A stretch of 64,000 nt of DNA from Melioribacteraceae bacterium (GTDB lineage: Bacteria; Bacteroidota; Ignavibacteria; Ignavibacteriales; Melioribacteraceae): NCBI GenBank assembly GCA_019638015.1, contig JAHBUP010000001.1, positions 2,078,424 through 2,142,423 on the forward strand, in the 5' to 3' direction. Each line of letters begins with the position of its first letter. Position 1 is the first letter of the stretch. Shown one piece after another: positions 56,719 to 64,000 of the stretch. The position numbers were made by a program, and so were the translations under genes. The notes under the pieces were generated by a model. That model was not told the origin of the DNA. It did no database searches and saw only the letters and a list, made by a program, of their open reading frames with translations.

Positions 56719-57852
56719 TCAGCGATGATATTTCATATTATCAAAATAATTGACAGTTTCATTAACAATTTTTTCTAGATCAATCATCTGAATACATTCC
56801 AAATTGTAAGGACACTTCTTCTTCCAGCATGGAGAACAGAATAACTCTTCGGGAAATAGTTTAATCCCTCGATCATAAAGATCTATTTCTGTCCAGCAGC
56901 TGAGTCCAAACCAGGCTATAACATATTTTTTTAATGCAATTGCCAAGTGCATCCCAAAAGAGTCCCCAGTAATTATTAATTGAGGAATGCTCTCGTAACA
57001 TGCCCCTTTTCTTATTCCATCGCTGGTGGGAGTATTAATGACTTGTTTGCCAAATTCATGAGCGATTTGGTTATTTCGTTCGGTGTCTTCTGGTCCTCCT
57101 AACAAAACTATCTTGAATCTATTCATTGAAAGAAATTTCTCTATCAATACAATGTGTTGTTCAACTGTCATCTTCTTATTCGGAAATAGCTCTGAGCAAC
57201 CGGTATTAAAACCTATTATTTCATCGGTATCAAGTATACCATTCATTTTTTTGTAATTATTGATAAATTCTTTTTCATTCTCCGTAAATTCAAAAACATA
57301 CTCGCTTCGTAAATAGGGAAGTTCAAGTGTTTCGGCCAAATAATCTTGCCCGGTTCTCTGGTTAATTTTGAACTTTAAATGATCATCCATACCTAGTCTA
57401 TAATTGTAGTAAGCTCCTTCATTAAAAGGAATTATCTTTCCATTCACATCAATGCCAAAACCAAGTTTTTGTTTTGCTTTAACTTGAGAAGCTAATGCCC
57501 CCGATCTTAATGATTTATCAATACTCATCACAATATCAAACTCAAGTGAATTTAATATTGATAAAGTTTCGAAATCGTAATTAAAGATTTTATCGATGTA
57601 GGGATTGTGCTGCAACAACCCGGATGCGTTTTTAAGTGTAACCCAGTAAATTGTAGAATAGGGATATTTTTGTTTAATGGGTAAAAGTTGAGCGGTTGTC
57701 ATCAAAACATCCCCCATAGCATCCAAATTTATAATTAAGATTTTTGTCCCCATCGGGTTATGTTGTTTGCATCCATTCTCCCAGCAATTATGATCAGAAA
57801 AGCAGGGTTTATAACCATTAAAATTTTTACAATTATTAATTTTTGGATCCAT
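56719..57852 (-). CDS. GT9-family glycosyltransferase with Cys-rich ends
   Basis: A ~377-residue glycosyltransferase 9 (heptosyltransferase-type) protein. ATG 57852 has AAAGGG six bases upstream; a TTG five codons earlier is less likely. The N-terminus is Cys-rich (CKNFNGYKPCF, HNCWENGC), then ILIINLDAMGDVLMTT begins the first Rossmann domain. The second domain has GFNTGCSELFPNKKM and GDSFGMHLAIAL. The C-terminal Cys set (FCSPCWKKKCPYNLEC) resembles the third gene of this cluster. It likely builds lipopolysaccharide or another surface glycan. The start overlaps the next GT9 gene. Confidence 0.85.
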   Translation of the reverse strand: MDPKINNCKNFNGYKPCFSDHNCWENGCKQHNPMGTKILIINLDAMGDVLMTTAQLLPIKQKYPYSTIYWVTLKNASGLLQHNPYIDKIFNYDFETLSILNSLEFDIVMSIDKSLRSGALASQVKAKQKLGFGIDVNGKIIPFNEGAYYNYRLGMDDHLKFKINQRTGQDYLAETLELPYLRSEYVFEFTENEKEFINNYKKMNGILDTDEIIGFNTGCSELFPNKKMTVEQHIVLIEKFLSMNRFKIVLLGGPEDTERNNQIAHEFGKQVINTPTSDGIRKGACYESIPQLIITGDSFGMHLAIALKKYVIAWFGLSCWTEIDLYDRGIKLFPEELFCSPCWKKKCPYNLECIQMIDLEKIVNETVNYFDNMKYHR

Positions 57853-58903
57853 GATATACCCTTTCAAAGAATGGGGTTAATTTTTCTTTAACTTCATCAA
57901 ATGTAATATTTTTAAGAGAATTTTCTGTTGTCTCCACATAGGAAAAATTTGTATTGTAAGGTGACCAAATGAGATCATTTGTTTTGTATCGCACATATAA
58001 ACCGAAAGTTGGAATATTATATGCAGATGCAATATGAACTATGGAAGTATCCGGAGTTACTAATAAATCTAATTGAGGGATCATCCCACAAAACTCATTA
58101 AAAGAGGGATTCATAAATATTGGATACTTTTCGCCGCTAATTTCGGTGGCATATTTTAAATCTTTTTTATCGCAAAGCAGTATTATTGCGCAATTGTAAT
58201 TTGCCAATAATTCTAAGAGTATTTTATAATTATCAACACCCCAGAAACGGGCATCACTCCCGGCAGATATATTTATTCCGACTAAAAATAATTTGGTACC
58301 TACTTTTTCTAAAATAAAATCTTTTGCACTTTGCAGAGAAGATTCGTCGATCCGATATTTAATCCTCACCTTTTCGTACGGTACTGATAGCCCAAATAAT
58401 TTTAAGAAATTAAGCGCTCGTTCAACTACATGAAATTTCGTTGGATCAAGTTTTTCTACAATATGAGTGTATAATTTTGAGGTGGATTTTCTTAAAGATA
58501 ATTTAAGTGGAACATTTAATTCGCTAATTAGGAAGCTGACAGTAGTCGATACATCATCGTGAAGGTCAATAACAATATCGTAATTATTTGAATTAAGAAT
58601 TTCGGCGGTTTTAGAAATTCCAGCCTTTTTATTAAATATAATTACCTCATCAACCTCATCAACATAATCAAAAATAAAATTATTGGATTTTGAAGCGAGA
58701 ACATGAATTGTTGAATTAAATTTATTCTTGAGTTCTACAATTAATGGCGTTACAACAAGCGCGTCCCCAATTCGATTTAAGCGTATTATCAATATTCTAC
58801 ACTGAGCATTAACTATTATAGGCTCTATGGAATTGTGATTCCTTGAGAATAAGAGTAACAACCTAAGCAGAATATTTTTAAGTGCTATTTCAATTTTTTT
58901 CAA
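57836..58903 (-). CDS. GT9-family glycosyltransferase
   Basis: A 355-residue GT9 protein, with ILIIRLNRIGDALVVTPLI opening the donor fold, INISAGSDARFWG and TPDTSIVHIASAY in the second domain. Unlike its two neighbours it lacks the C-terminal Cys set. A short hydrophobic stretch (LKNILLRLLLLFS) at the N-terminus may anchor it to the membrane. Overlaps both neighbours (17 and 14 bases). Confidence 0.87.
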   Translation of the reverse strand: MKKIEIALKNILLRLLLLFSRNHNSIEPIIVNAQCRILIIRLNRIGDALVVTPLIVELKNKFNSTIHVLASKSNNFIFDYVDEVDEVIIFNKKAGISKTAEILNSNNYDIVIDLHDDVSTTVSFLISELNVPLKLSLRKSTSKLYTHIVEKLDPTKFHVVERALNFLKLFGLSVPYEKVRIKYRIDESSLQSAKDFILEKVGTKLFLVGINISAGSDARFWGVDNYKILLELLANYNCAIILLCDKKDLKYATEISGEKYPIFMNPSFNEFCGMIPQLDLLVTPDTSIVHIASAYNIPTFGLYVRYKTNDLIWSPYNTNFSYVETTENSLKNITFDEVKEKLTPFFERVYHGSKN

Positions 58904-59927
58904 TTGGATGCTTAAGATTATTTTTTGAAATTAATTTCAGTAACTTATCGTAAACATCTTCCACCGATAATTCACGGAAGCATTCATGTTTTTTAGGGCA
59001 CACCAGCAAATTACATTCAATACAGTCTAGCTTTTCATTTCTAATCCATTCATGAATTGCCCCATAAGGTCCTTGCATAAATGGACTTGTGGGGCCATGC
59101 AGCGCTAGTACCGGAGTTTTAACCGCAACGGAAATATGCATTGGACCGCTATCATTAGCAATAATGACATCACACTTTTCAATTAATGCAGCCATCTGTT
59201 GCAGTGTCGTTGCCGGAGCTATGATGCAATCGTTAAAATATTGTTTTATTGCTTCAGTATCTTTTTCATCACCTTTACCCCAAACAATAAAAATTTTAGT
59301 ATTAATATTTTGAGAAACTGTTTTTGCTATTTCGGCGAAAATATCAGGGTCACACTTTTTAGATTCCCAGCCGCCGGTTGGGCAAATTCCAATCACAAAA
59401 TCATTAGTATTAAAATTATTCTCAAAATAATCTGTGGCAAACTTTTTTGAGTCAGCATCAATTCCAAATAATAGTTCTTTCGATTCAGTACTTATAGATA
59501 ACATTTCTAGAAATTTCAAGTGTAATTCAGCCGCATGATATTTACCCCTTTCGGAAGGTCCATACAAATTATATGCGTACTTTCTACCTCTGTAAGGAAA
59601 ACCGGCTCTATATTTTGATAAACTTAAAACAGTTAGAAGGGCGGTTGTGGGATTAGAATAGAAATCTAATATCAAATCATATTTATTTTTAATAATCTCA
59701 AATAATAACATCAATTTCTTTTTAAAACTATTTCGCTCTAAAACAAGTACGTTGCTTATTTGAGGAAGAGATTTCAAAAAAGGAACTGATGGCTTCTCTA
59801 CGAGATAATCTAGCTGCAAATTCTCGAAATGATAGTGAAGATTTTTAATCACAATTGTGGATAGCACAACGTCCCCAATACCTCTTGGTTTTATGATGAG
59901 AATCTTATTTATATTATTTTTTAGCAA
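58890..59927 (-). CDS. GT9-family glycosyltransferase
   Basis: A 345-residue GT9 protein and first gene of the glycosyltransferase run. IIKPRGIGDVVLST marks the N-terminal domain; ICPTGGWESKKCD and ANDSGPMHISVAV the second, matching heptosyltransferase motifs. C-terminal DCIECNLLVCPKKHEC is a four-Cys set. Probably adds a sugar to a lipid-linked surface glycan; the donor is unknown. Confidence 0.88.
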   Translation of the reverse strand: MLKNNINKILIIKPRGIGDVVLSTIVIKNLHYHFENLQLDYLVEKPSVPFLKSLPQISNVLVLERNSFKKKLMLLFEIIKNKYDLILDFYSNPTTALLTVLSLSKYRAGFPYRGRKYAYNLYGPSERGKYHAAELHLKFLEMLSISTESKELLFGIDADSKKFATDYFENNFNTNDFVIGICPTGGWESKKCDPDIFAEIAKTVSQNINTKIFIVWGKGDEKDTEAIKQYFNDCIIAPATTLQQMAALIEKCDVIIANDSGPMHISVAVKTPVLALHGPTSPFMQGPYGAIHEWIRNEKLDCIECNLLVCPKKHECFRELSVEDVYDKLLKLISKNNLKHPIEKN

Positions 59928-60028
59928 AAAGAGATATATCCAATTTAATTATTATTATTTATTTTACTTATCAAATAGACTGTTATAAAATTACAAATTA
60001 TCGTTCACTGTTCAAAAGTGAGGCATCC

Positions 60029-60853
60029 TTGAAATTAGATGGGAAAACCGCGATTGTAACCGGTGGAGCAATGGGAATTGGTCTTGCAACGGTACAAAGA
60101 TTGTTGAACGCCGGAGTTACTGTTACAGTTTGGGATATTAATGAAGTAGCGATGAATAATCTAAAAAGTAGTTCACAAAATATTCAATCAAGATTATTCA
60201 TCCATAAATGCGATGTTACAGATCAAGATAGAGTGAAAGAATTTACTCAACTGGCTCTTCAAGAAATGGGCAAAATTGATTTTCTCATCAATAATGCCGG
60301 ATATGTAAAAGGGGGCGGTTTTTGTGAAGTTCCAACCGATATATGGTTAAAAACTGTTGACATTAATTTGAACTCAATATTGTATACCACAGTAAATGTT
60401 TTGCCGATAATGAGACAAAATAATTATGGTCATATTGTAAATATCTCTTCAGCTTCCGGTCTGCTCGGTGTTGCTGATTTGAGCGTTTATGCCGCAACTA
60501 AATGGGCCGTGTGGGGATTAACAGAATCTCTACGCTATGAATCTCTTAATAAAAAAGAAAATATTTTTTGGTCTTCGGTTCATCCCAGCTATCTTAAAAA
60601 AGGACTTTTTGAGGGAGCTAAACTTAACATTCTTGGTAACTTGATTGTCCCTCAAATTAAATCGCACGATGTTATTGCTAAAGCAATCGTTCATGATTGT
60701 CTCAATAAAAAGAAAACATTAGTCCTGCGCCCTAGATCATTACGATTGGCACTAATCCTAAGGGGGATTTTAAGTGATTATCTTTTCCAGAAGCTTCTAA
60801 TAATTATGGGTGTACCAAAAAGTATGAGCAATTGGAAGGGGAGAGAGCACTAA
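60029..60853 (+). CDS. SDR-family oxidoreductase
   Basis: A 274-residue short-chain dehydrogenase: TGGAMGIG nucleotide motif, NNAGYV, Ser in ISSASG and YAATKWAVWG with the Tyr-Lys pair. A TTG start at 60029 is preceded by GTGAGG. A C-terminal extension (residues ~225-274) with a hydrophobic patch suggests membrane or lipid association, as in SDRs acting on lipid or sterol-like substrates. The substrate is not identifiable. Convergent with the NFACT gene, overlapping by four bases. Confidence 0.88.
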   Translation: MKLDGKTAIVTGGAMGIGLATVQRLLNAGVTVTVWDINEVAMNNLKSSSQNIQSRLFIHKCDVTDQDRVKEFTQLALQEMGKIDFLINNAGYVKGGGFCEVPTDIWLKTVDINLNSILYTTVNVLPIMRQNNYGHIVNISSASGLLGVADLSVYAATKWAVWGLTESLRYESLNKKENIFWSSVHPSYLKKGLFEGAKLNILGNLIVPQIKSHDVIAKAIVHDCLNKKKTLVLRPRSLRLALILRGILSDYLFQKLLIIMGVPKSMSNWKGREH

Positions 60854-62442
60854 TCCTCAACTTGTTGCACGTTCGAGGGTATCTCAGGTTTTACAAGTAA
60901 TACTTTTTCTTTGGTTAAGATTACCTGTCCCGGCGCTAAATTTTTATTTTTAACCACATATTTTTTTAGCGTATAAGCTACAGGCGCTATTTTAGATGTT
61001 TTTGATTTACTATAAAATGCTGCAACTGAAGCGGCGTTTTCAAGTATTTTTTTGGGAATTATCTCCTTCGTGTTTTCAACTCTAAGTACAGCGTGTGACC
61101 CCGAAACAGATCTCGCATGGAACCAATAATCATTTTGTTTGGCAAATCTGGTTGTTAACTGGTCATTATTTTTCCCATCTTTCCCAACATACAAATGATA
61201 TTTATCATCAATTACAAAATGACGAAAATTAAATTTTTCTTTTTGAGGGTCAGTCTCAGATTGTCTGTTTTCCATTTTTAATTCTTTTCTAATTTCATTT
61301 AATTGTTCTATAGTTTCAACGGTTTCAAACTTCTTTTTTATGGATGCAAGATCACTATATTTCTTTTGTGCGGAATGCAAAAGTTCCTTAGATTTTTGAA
61401 AGTTTACTTTTTCATCGCGCGATTTTTCATAATATCTCTCAAAATTTTGATTTGGTGATATTTTTTGATCGAGTGGAATTTTTACCTCATTACCATCATA
61501 GTTAGAAAGCGTAATCTCTTTCATCCCTTTTTTTATTGAGGATAAATTGTTCAATAATAGTTCAGCGTATAATTTATAAGTATGCTCCTTCGAACCATTA
61601 TTCACCCTTGCCATTAAATTATTGATCTTAGATGATAATTTAGAAAACTCCGATTCAATATATTTTTCAATATTATCTTTTATTAAAGTACGAGATTGTC
61701 TCTGATAATTAATACTCTGGAAATAGGTGAGAGCGTCATTATAATTACCAAAATATTTTGAGTTTGTTATTTCCGCCGGGGTTTTGAAGAGAGATGGAGT
61801 CATTCTGGCTTTTCCTGCGGTATCATCATAATATACATGTATAGGACTCTGCAGTATCTTCTCAATATTTTCTAAAATTTCATTATTTCCTTTGCCATTT
61901 ATTTTTAATTCTTTGGATACAAACAATTTCTCAGCCAACAGTTCATTACGTGAAAGATTTATTAGTAACTCATTATTCTCTTCGATGCTATTTAAGAAAT
62001 ATAGTTTTTTGAGATCTTCTAAAAATTTAAACTTTGCGTCTTCTTCAGTTTTTTTAAATGAAACAAATTCTCCATTATTATCAATTAGTAGAAAGTTGCT
62101 TTTATTACCCTGGATGTTGAAATAAAATATAAATCGGTTGGTTTTCAATTTTATTATCCGGTCGCCAAATGCAATTGAGATACCCTCGAGGTATGCCGGC
62201 AGATATTTTTCAAAAAAGCTAAATGTATTCTTTTTTGCCCGGCTATAGTTCTGCCTTAATTGCACAAATTGATTTTGCGGATGAGTGGAAATAATTAGAA
62301 ATGATAATGACTCATCGGGTAATCGAATGGATAAAATTAATTTCTCTTTTTCCTGCGTAAAGCATTCAAGAATCTGAGAACCATTTAAAATGGGATTTAA
62401 CTCAAATACAGCTCTCGTCAAATAAAAATAATTTCGAAACAT
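60850..62442 (-). CDS. NFACT-family protein, RqcH-like
   Basis: A 530-residue NFACT protein. The NFACT-N domain has GDRIIKL with the Asp94-Arg95 pair that in RqcH recruits tRNA-Ala for alanine tailing. A coiled-coil middle (residues ~270-400) follows, then NFACT-R with KQNDYWFHARSVSGSHAVLR. RqcH acts in ribosome-associated quality control on stalled 50S subunits. Conservation of the DR pair supports this, although the protein is somewhat short and divergent. Five bases downstream of the GlmU-like gene. Confidence 0.88.
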   Translation of the reverse strand: MFRNYFYLTRAVFELNPILNGSQILECFTQEKEKLILSIRLPDESLSFLIISTHPQNQFVQLRQNYSRAKKNTFSFFEKYLPAYLEGISIAFGDRIIKLKTNRFIFYFNIQGNKSNFLLIDNNGEFVSFKKTEEDAKFKFLEDLKKLYFLNSIEENNELLINLSRNELLAEKLFVSKELKINGKGNNEILENIEKILQSPIHVYYDDTAGKARMTPSLFKTPAEITNSKYFGNYNDALTYFQSINYQRQSRTLIKDNIEKYIESEFSKLSSKINNLMARVNNGSKEHTYKLYAELLLNNLSSIKKGMKEITLSNYDGNEVKIPLDQKISPNQNFERYYEKSRDEKVNFQKSKELLHSAQKKYSDLASIKKKFETVETIEQLNEIRKELKMENRQSETDPQKEKFNFRHFVIDDKYHLYVGKDGKNNDQLTTRFAKQNDYWFHARSVSGSHAVLRVENTKEIIPKKILENAASVAAFYSKSKTSKIAPVAYTLKKYVVKNKNLAPGQVILTKEKVLLVKPEIPSNVQQVED

Positions 62443-62447
62443 TTCTG

Positions 62448-63704
62448 CTAATCGCCCGTGCGTCTTGAACGGTCGTTCTTGGTCATATTAAAGACAGTTC
62501 TCAAAAGATTGATTTCGGTTTCAGTTAATACAACATTTCGTCGCTTCATCACTATTTCAGCAACTTCAATGCATTTGCTGATATCATAAGTGCGCAAAAA
62601 ATCGGAACCCCCCCAGCAAAAAGAGGGAAGATATCTATTTGGAAATCCGCCACCAAAAATATTACATGATACGCCCACAATTGTGCCGGTATTAAACATA
62701 GTATTAATTGCTGTTTTTGAATGGTCCCCCATAATTAATCCCATAAACATTGAATTTGTATCAACGTTTTTACCATTCAAAAGAACAGTAATGTTGGAAT
62801 AATTGTTTTTCAAATCGCTGTTGTTAGTGCTGGCTCCAATATTAACCCAGCTTCCAAGGTATGAATGTCCCAAGAATCCTTCGTGCTGTTTATTTGAATA
62901 TGAATGAATAATTGAAGACTCTATTTCGCCTCCCACTTTAGACCATTCACCAACCGAAGTGCCATGATAAATTGAGGCATGCATTTTTACAATCGAGTTT
63001 TTGCCAATAAACGCTGGACCTTGTATAGATGAGTGAGACATAATTTTTGCGCCGGAATCAATTAGAATGGGTCCTTCTTCAGCATCTAGAAAAACGAATG
63101 GATCAATTTCAACGTTCGATGAGATGAAAATATTATTCTTATTTCGCATCTCAACGTTTTTAAAATTTTTTTTGTTTCGTTTTAGTTTGCTCGAAAATTG
63201 TGTCAGATCATTATTTATCAATTCTGGATTCTGATTTACAATTTCCCATGGGTAATTAAGAAGTGCAATATCTGTTTCAATGACTTTTAATTTATGATCA
63301 GCTTTTAACTCAAATGTTTCATCCAAATCAAAATATTTCTTTATTTGATATGGCGTAACGTACCCCGCAATTATTTGTCCATTGTTCATTAGAAGAGAAC
63401 CAGGATCAAGTTTTTTTATTTCTTTTGCGGATTCCTTATCAATAGCTAATCTTCCATTAATTATGATTAATTCACCCGATTGAAAATTATTAACCTTGAT
63501 GATCGGGTTTCTCGATTGCACAGCCTCTTTTAAATATGCTCGAGTGTGTAGTTTTATTTCATGATTTTTAAATGAGGATTCAATTTTTTCCCTAATGGTA
63601 TAAGCTCCAGCTCTCAGTTCATAGACCGGCCGGAGATAGGTGAGAGGTAAAAAATTTTGTGTTAAGTTATCCTCAAATATTAAAATTGCGGGTTTCATAG
63701 GCAT
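62448..63704 (-). CDS. GlmU-family putative nucleotidyltransferase/left-handed helix protein
   Basis: A 418-residue protein with an N-terminal domain (residues ~1-190) resembling sugar-nucleotide transferases but without an obvious full pyrophosphorylase signature (TYLRPVYELRAGAYTIREKI region), and a C-terminal left-handed beta-helix (SHSSIQGPAFIGKNSIVKM, SWVNIGASTNNSDLKNNY). This is the 'GlmU family' often seen in Bacteroidota. Whether it has uridylyltransferase or acetyltransferase activity is uncertain. ATG at 63704, with a second ATG two codons later. Confidence 0.8.
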   Translation of the reverse strand: MPMKPAILIFEDNLTQNFLPLTYLRPVYELRAGAYTIREKIESSFKNHEIKLHTRAYLKEAVQSRNPIIKVNNFQSGELIIINGRLAIDKESAKEIKKLDPGSLLMNNGQIIAGYVTPYQIKKYFDLDETFELKADHKLKVIETDIALLNYPWEIVNQNPELINNDLTQFSSKLKRNKKNFKNVEMRNKNNIFISSNVEIDPFVFLDAEEGPILIDSGAKIMSHSSIQGPAFIGKNSIVKMHASIYHGTSVGEWSKVGGEIESSIIHSYSNKQHEGFLGHSYLGSWVNIGASTNNSDLKNNYSNITVLLNGKNVDTNSMFMGLIMGDHSKTAINTMFNTGTIVGVSCNIFGGGFPNRYLPSFCWGGSDFLRTYDISKCIEVAEIVMKRRNVVLTETEINLLRTVFNMTKNDRSRRTGD

Positions 63705-63818
63705 ATTTTTTTACTTATTTTGGATTTAAAAGTAGGGTAAGTGATCAAGAAATACAACTTTTTGATTGGAATTGACCCAACATTTTGTCAAGTAAAATTC
63801 CTTTGATATATTTCAATT

Positions 63819-64000
63819 ATGAAAACAAAAAGTTCAATAATATTAAAAAAAGCCGCTATTTATATCCTAGTGCTAATTGGTACTTTTCTATTAATCGATA
63901 AAATAGTTTTACCATTTTATATCTCCGGAACTGAAATTGCAGTCCCTAATTTAGTTGGTAAACATAAAGATGATGCGGTTCGGATGCTTGAGGATGCAAA
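63819..64000 (+). CDS. PASTA-domain membrane protein, partial (3' end off the window)
   Basis: From ATG 63819 the open frame encodes a short cytoplasmic start, one membrane helix (AAIYILVLIGTFLLIDKIV) and the beginning of a PASTA repeat (IAVPNLVGKHKDDAVRMLED), reading into the window end. PASTA domains bind peptidoglycan-like ligands. This form without a kinase domain in the visible part is common in Bacteroidota. Only ~60 residues are visible. Confidence 0.8.
   Translation, partial: MKTKSSIILKKAAIYILVLIGTFLLIDKIVLPFYISGTEIAVPNLVGKHKDDAVRMLEDA

Noticed and set aside
1..64000. CRISPR arrays, prophage, insertion sequences, tRNA or rRNA genes
   Set aside because: No regularly spaced direct repeats, transposase or integrase genes, phage structural genes or recognisable tRNA or rRNA sequence were seen by reading; a covariance-model scan could not be run.

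Overview
The window is an AT-rich, densely packed bacterial chromosome segment with about 60 genes. Many start codons overlap the preceding stop (ATGA, TAATG). No rRNA, tRNA, CRISPR array, insertion sequence or prophage was seen. The gene content fits an anaerobic or facultatively anaerobic member of the Bacteroidota/Chlorobiota group, most likely an Ignavibacteria relative. This rests on the NADH-linked [FeFe] hydrogenases, M64 peptidase, outer-membrane POTRA/barrel protein, GT9 glycosyltransferases and GlmU-like nucleotidyltransferase. The taxonomic call is inference from content and style; no marker phylogeny was possible.

Layout. Positions 1-2152 (minus): a meaB fragment, nadD and a PrsW-type membrane protease. 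Positions 2265-9631 (plus): the classical fatty-acid cluster (DUF177, rpmF, plsX, fabH, fabD, a DUF3109 protein, fabG, acpP, fabF, rnc). Positions 9717-15079 (plus): fused gcvP, a CoA-binding protein, a POTRA/barrel protein and rsmE. Positions 15076-23017 (minus): one long gene run (floA, a membrane-anchored unknown, a UvrD-like helicase, a GH27 alpha-galactosidase, cdd, tdk, a CNT nucleoside transporter and purine nucleoside phosphorylase), a nucleoside-salvage module with unusual upstream partners. Positions 23203-30961 (plus): clpC, phhB, pyrE, an M64 peptidase, a SpoIIE-type phosphatase and a PduS/PduT-like pair (a flavo/Fe-S oxidoreductase plus a microcompartment shell trimer). Positions 30995-37422 (minus): an ABC-2 exporter and a 1307-residue protein with three CbbX/SpoVK-like AAA+ modules. 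Positions 37620-41213: a head-GIN lipoprotein, purE, a broken small membrane gene, an outer-membrane-like protein and a CDF transporter.

The most interesting region is 41437-55020. A strong sigma-54-type promoter precedes a complete HydC-HydB-HydA trimeric [FeFe] hydrogenase. Next comes a fusion of an [FeFe]-hydrogenase-like sensory domain with a histidine kinase, then a receiver protein, a receiver-PAS-kinase protein and another receiver protein. A second, differently built HydC-HydB-HydA set follows, then a strong terminator and a membrane histidine kinase. The simplest reading is a hydrogen-metabolism island in which a catalytically modified hydrogenase domain senses H2 or redox state and signals by phosphorelay, with two NADH-linked hydrogenases of different cofactor layout as the working enzymes. 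Maturation genes hydEFG are not in the window.

Positions 55024-63704 (mostly minus): ispE, a homocysteine methyltransferase-like protein, three GT9 glycosyltransferases, a convergent SDR oxidoreductase, an NFACT/RqcH-like protein and a GlmU-family protein. The window ends inside a PASTA-domain membrane protein (plus strand).
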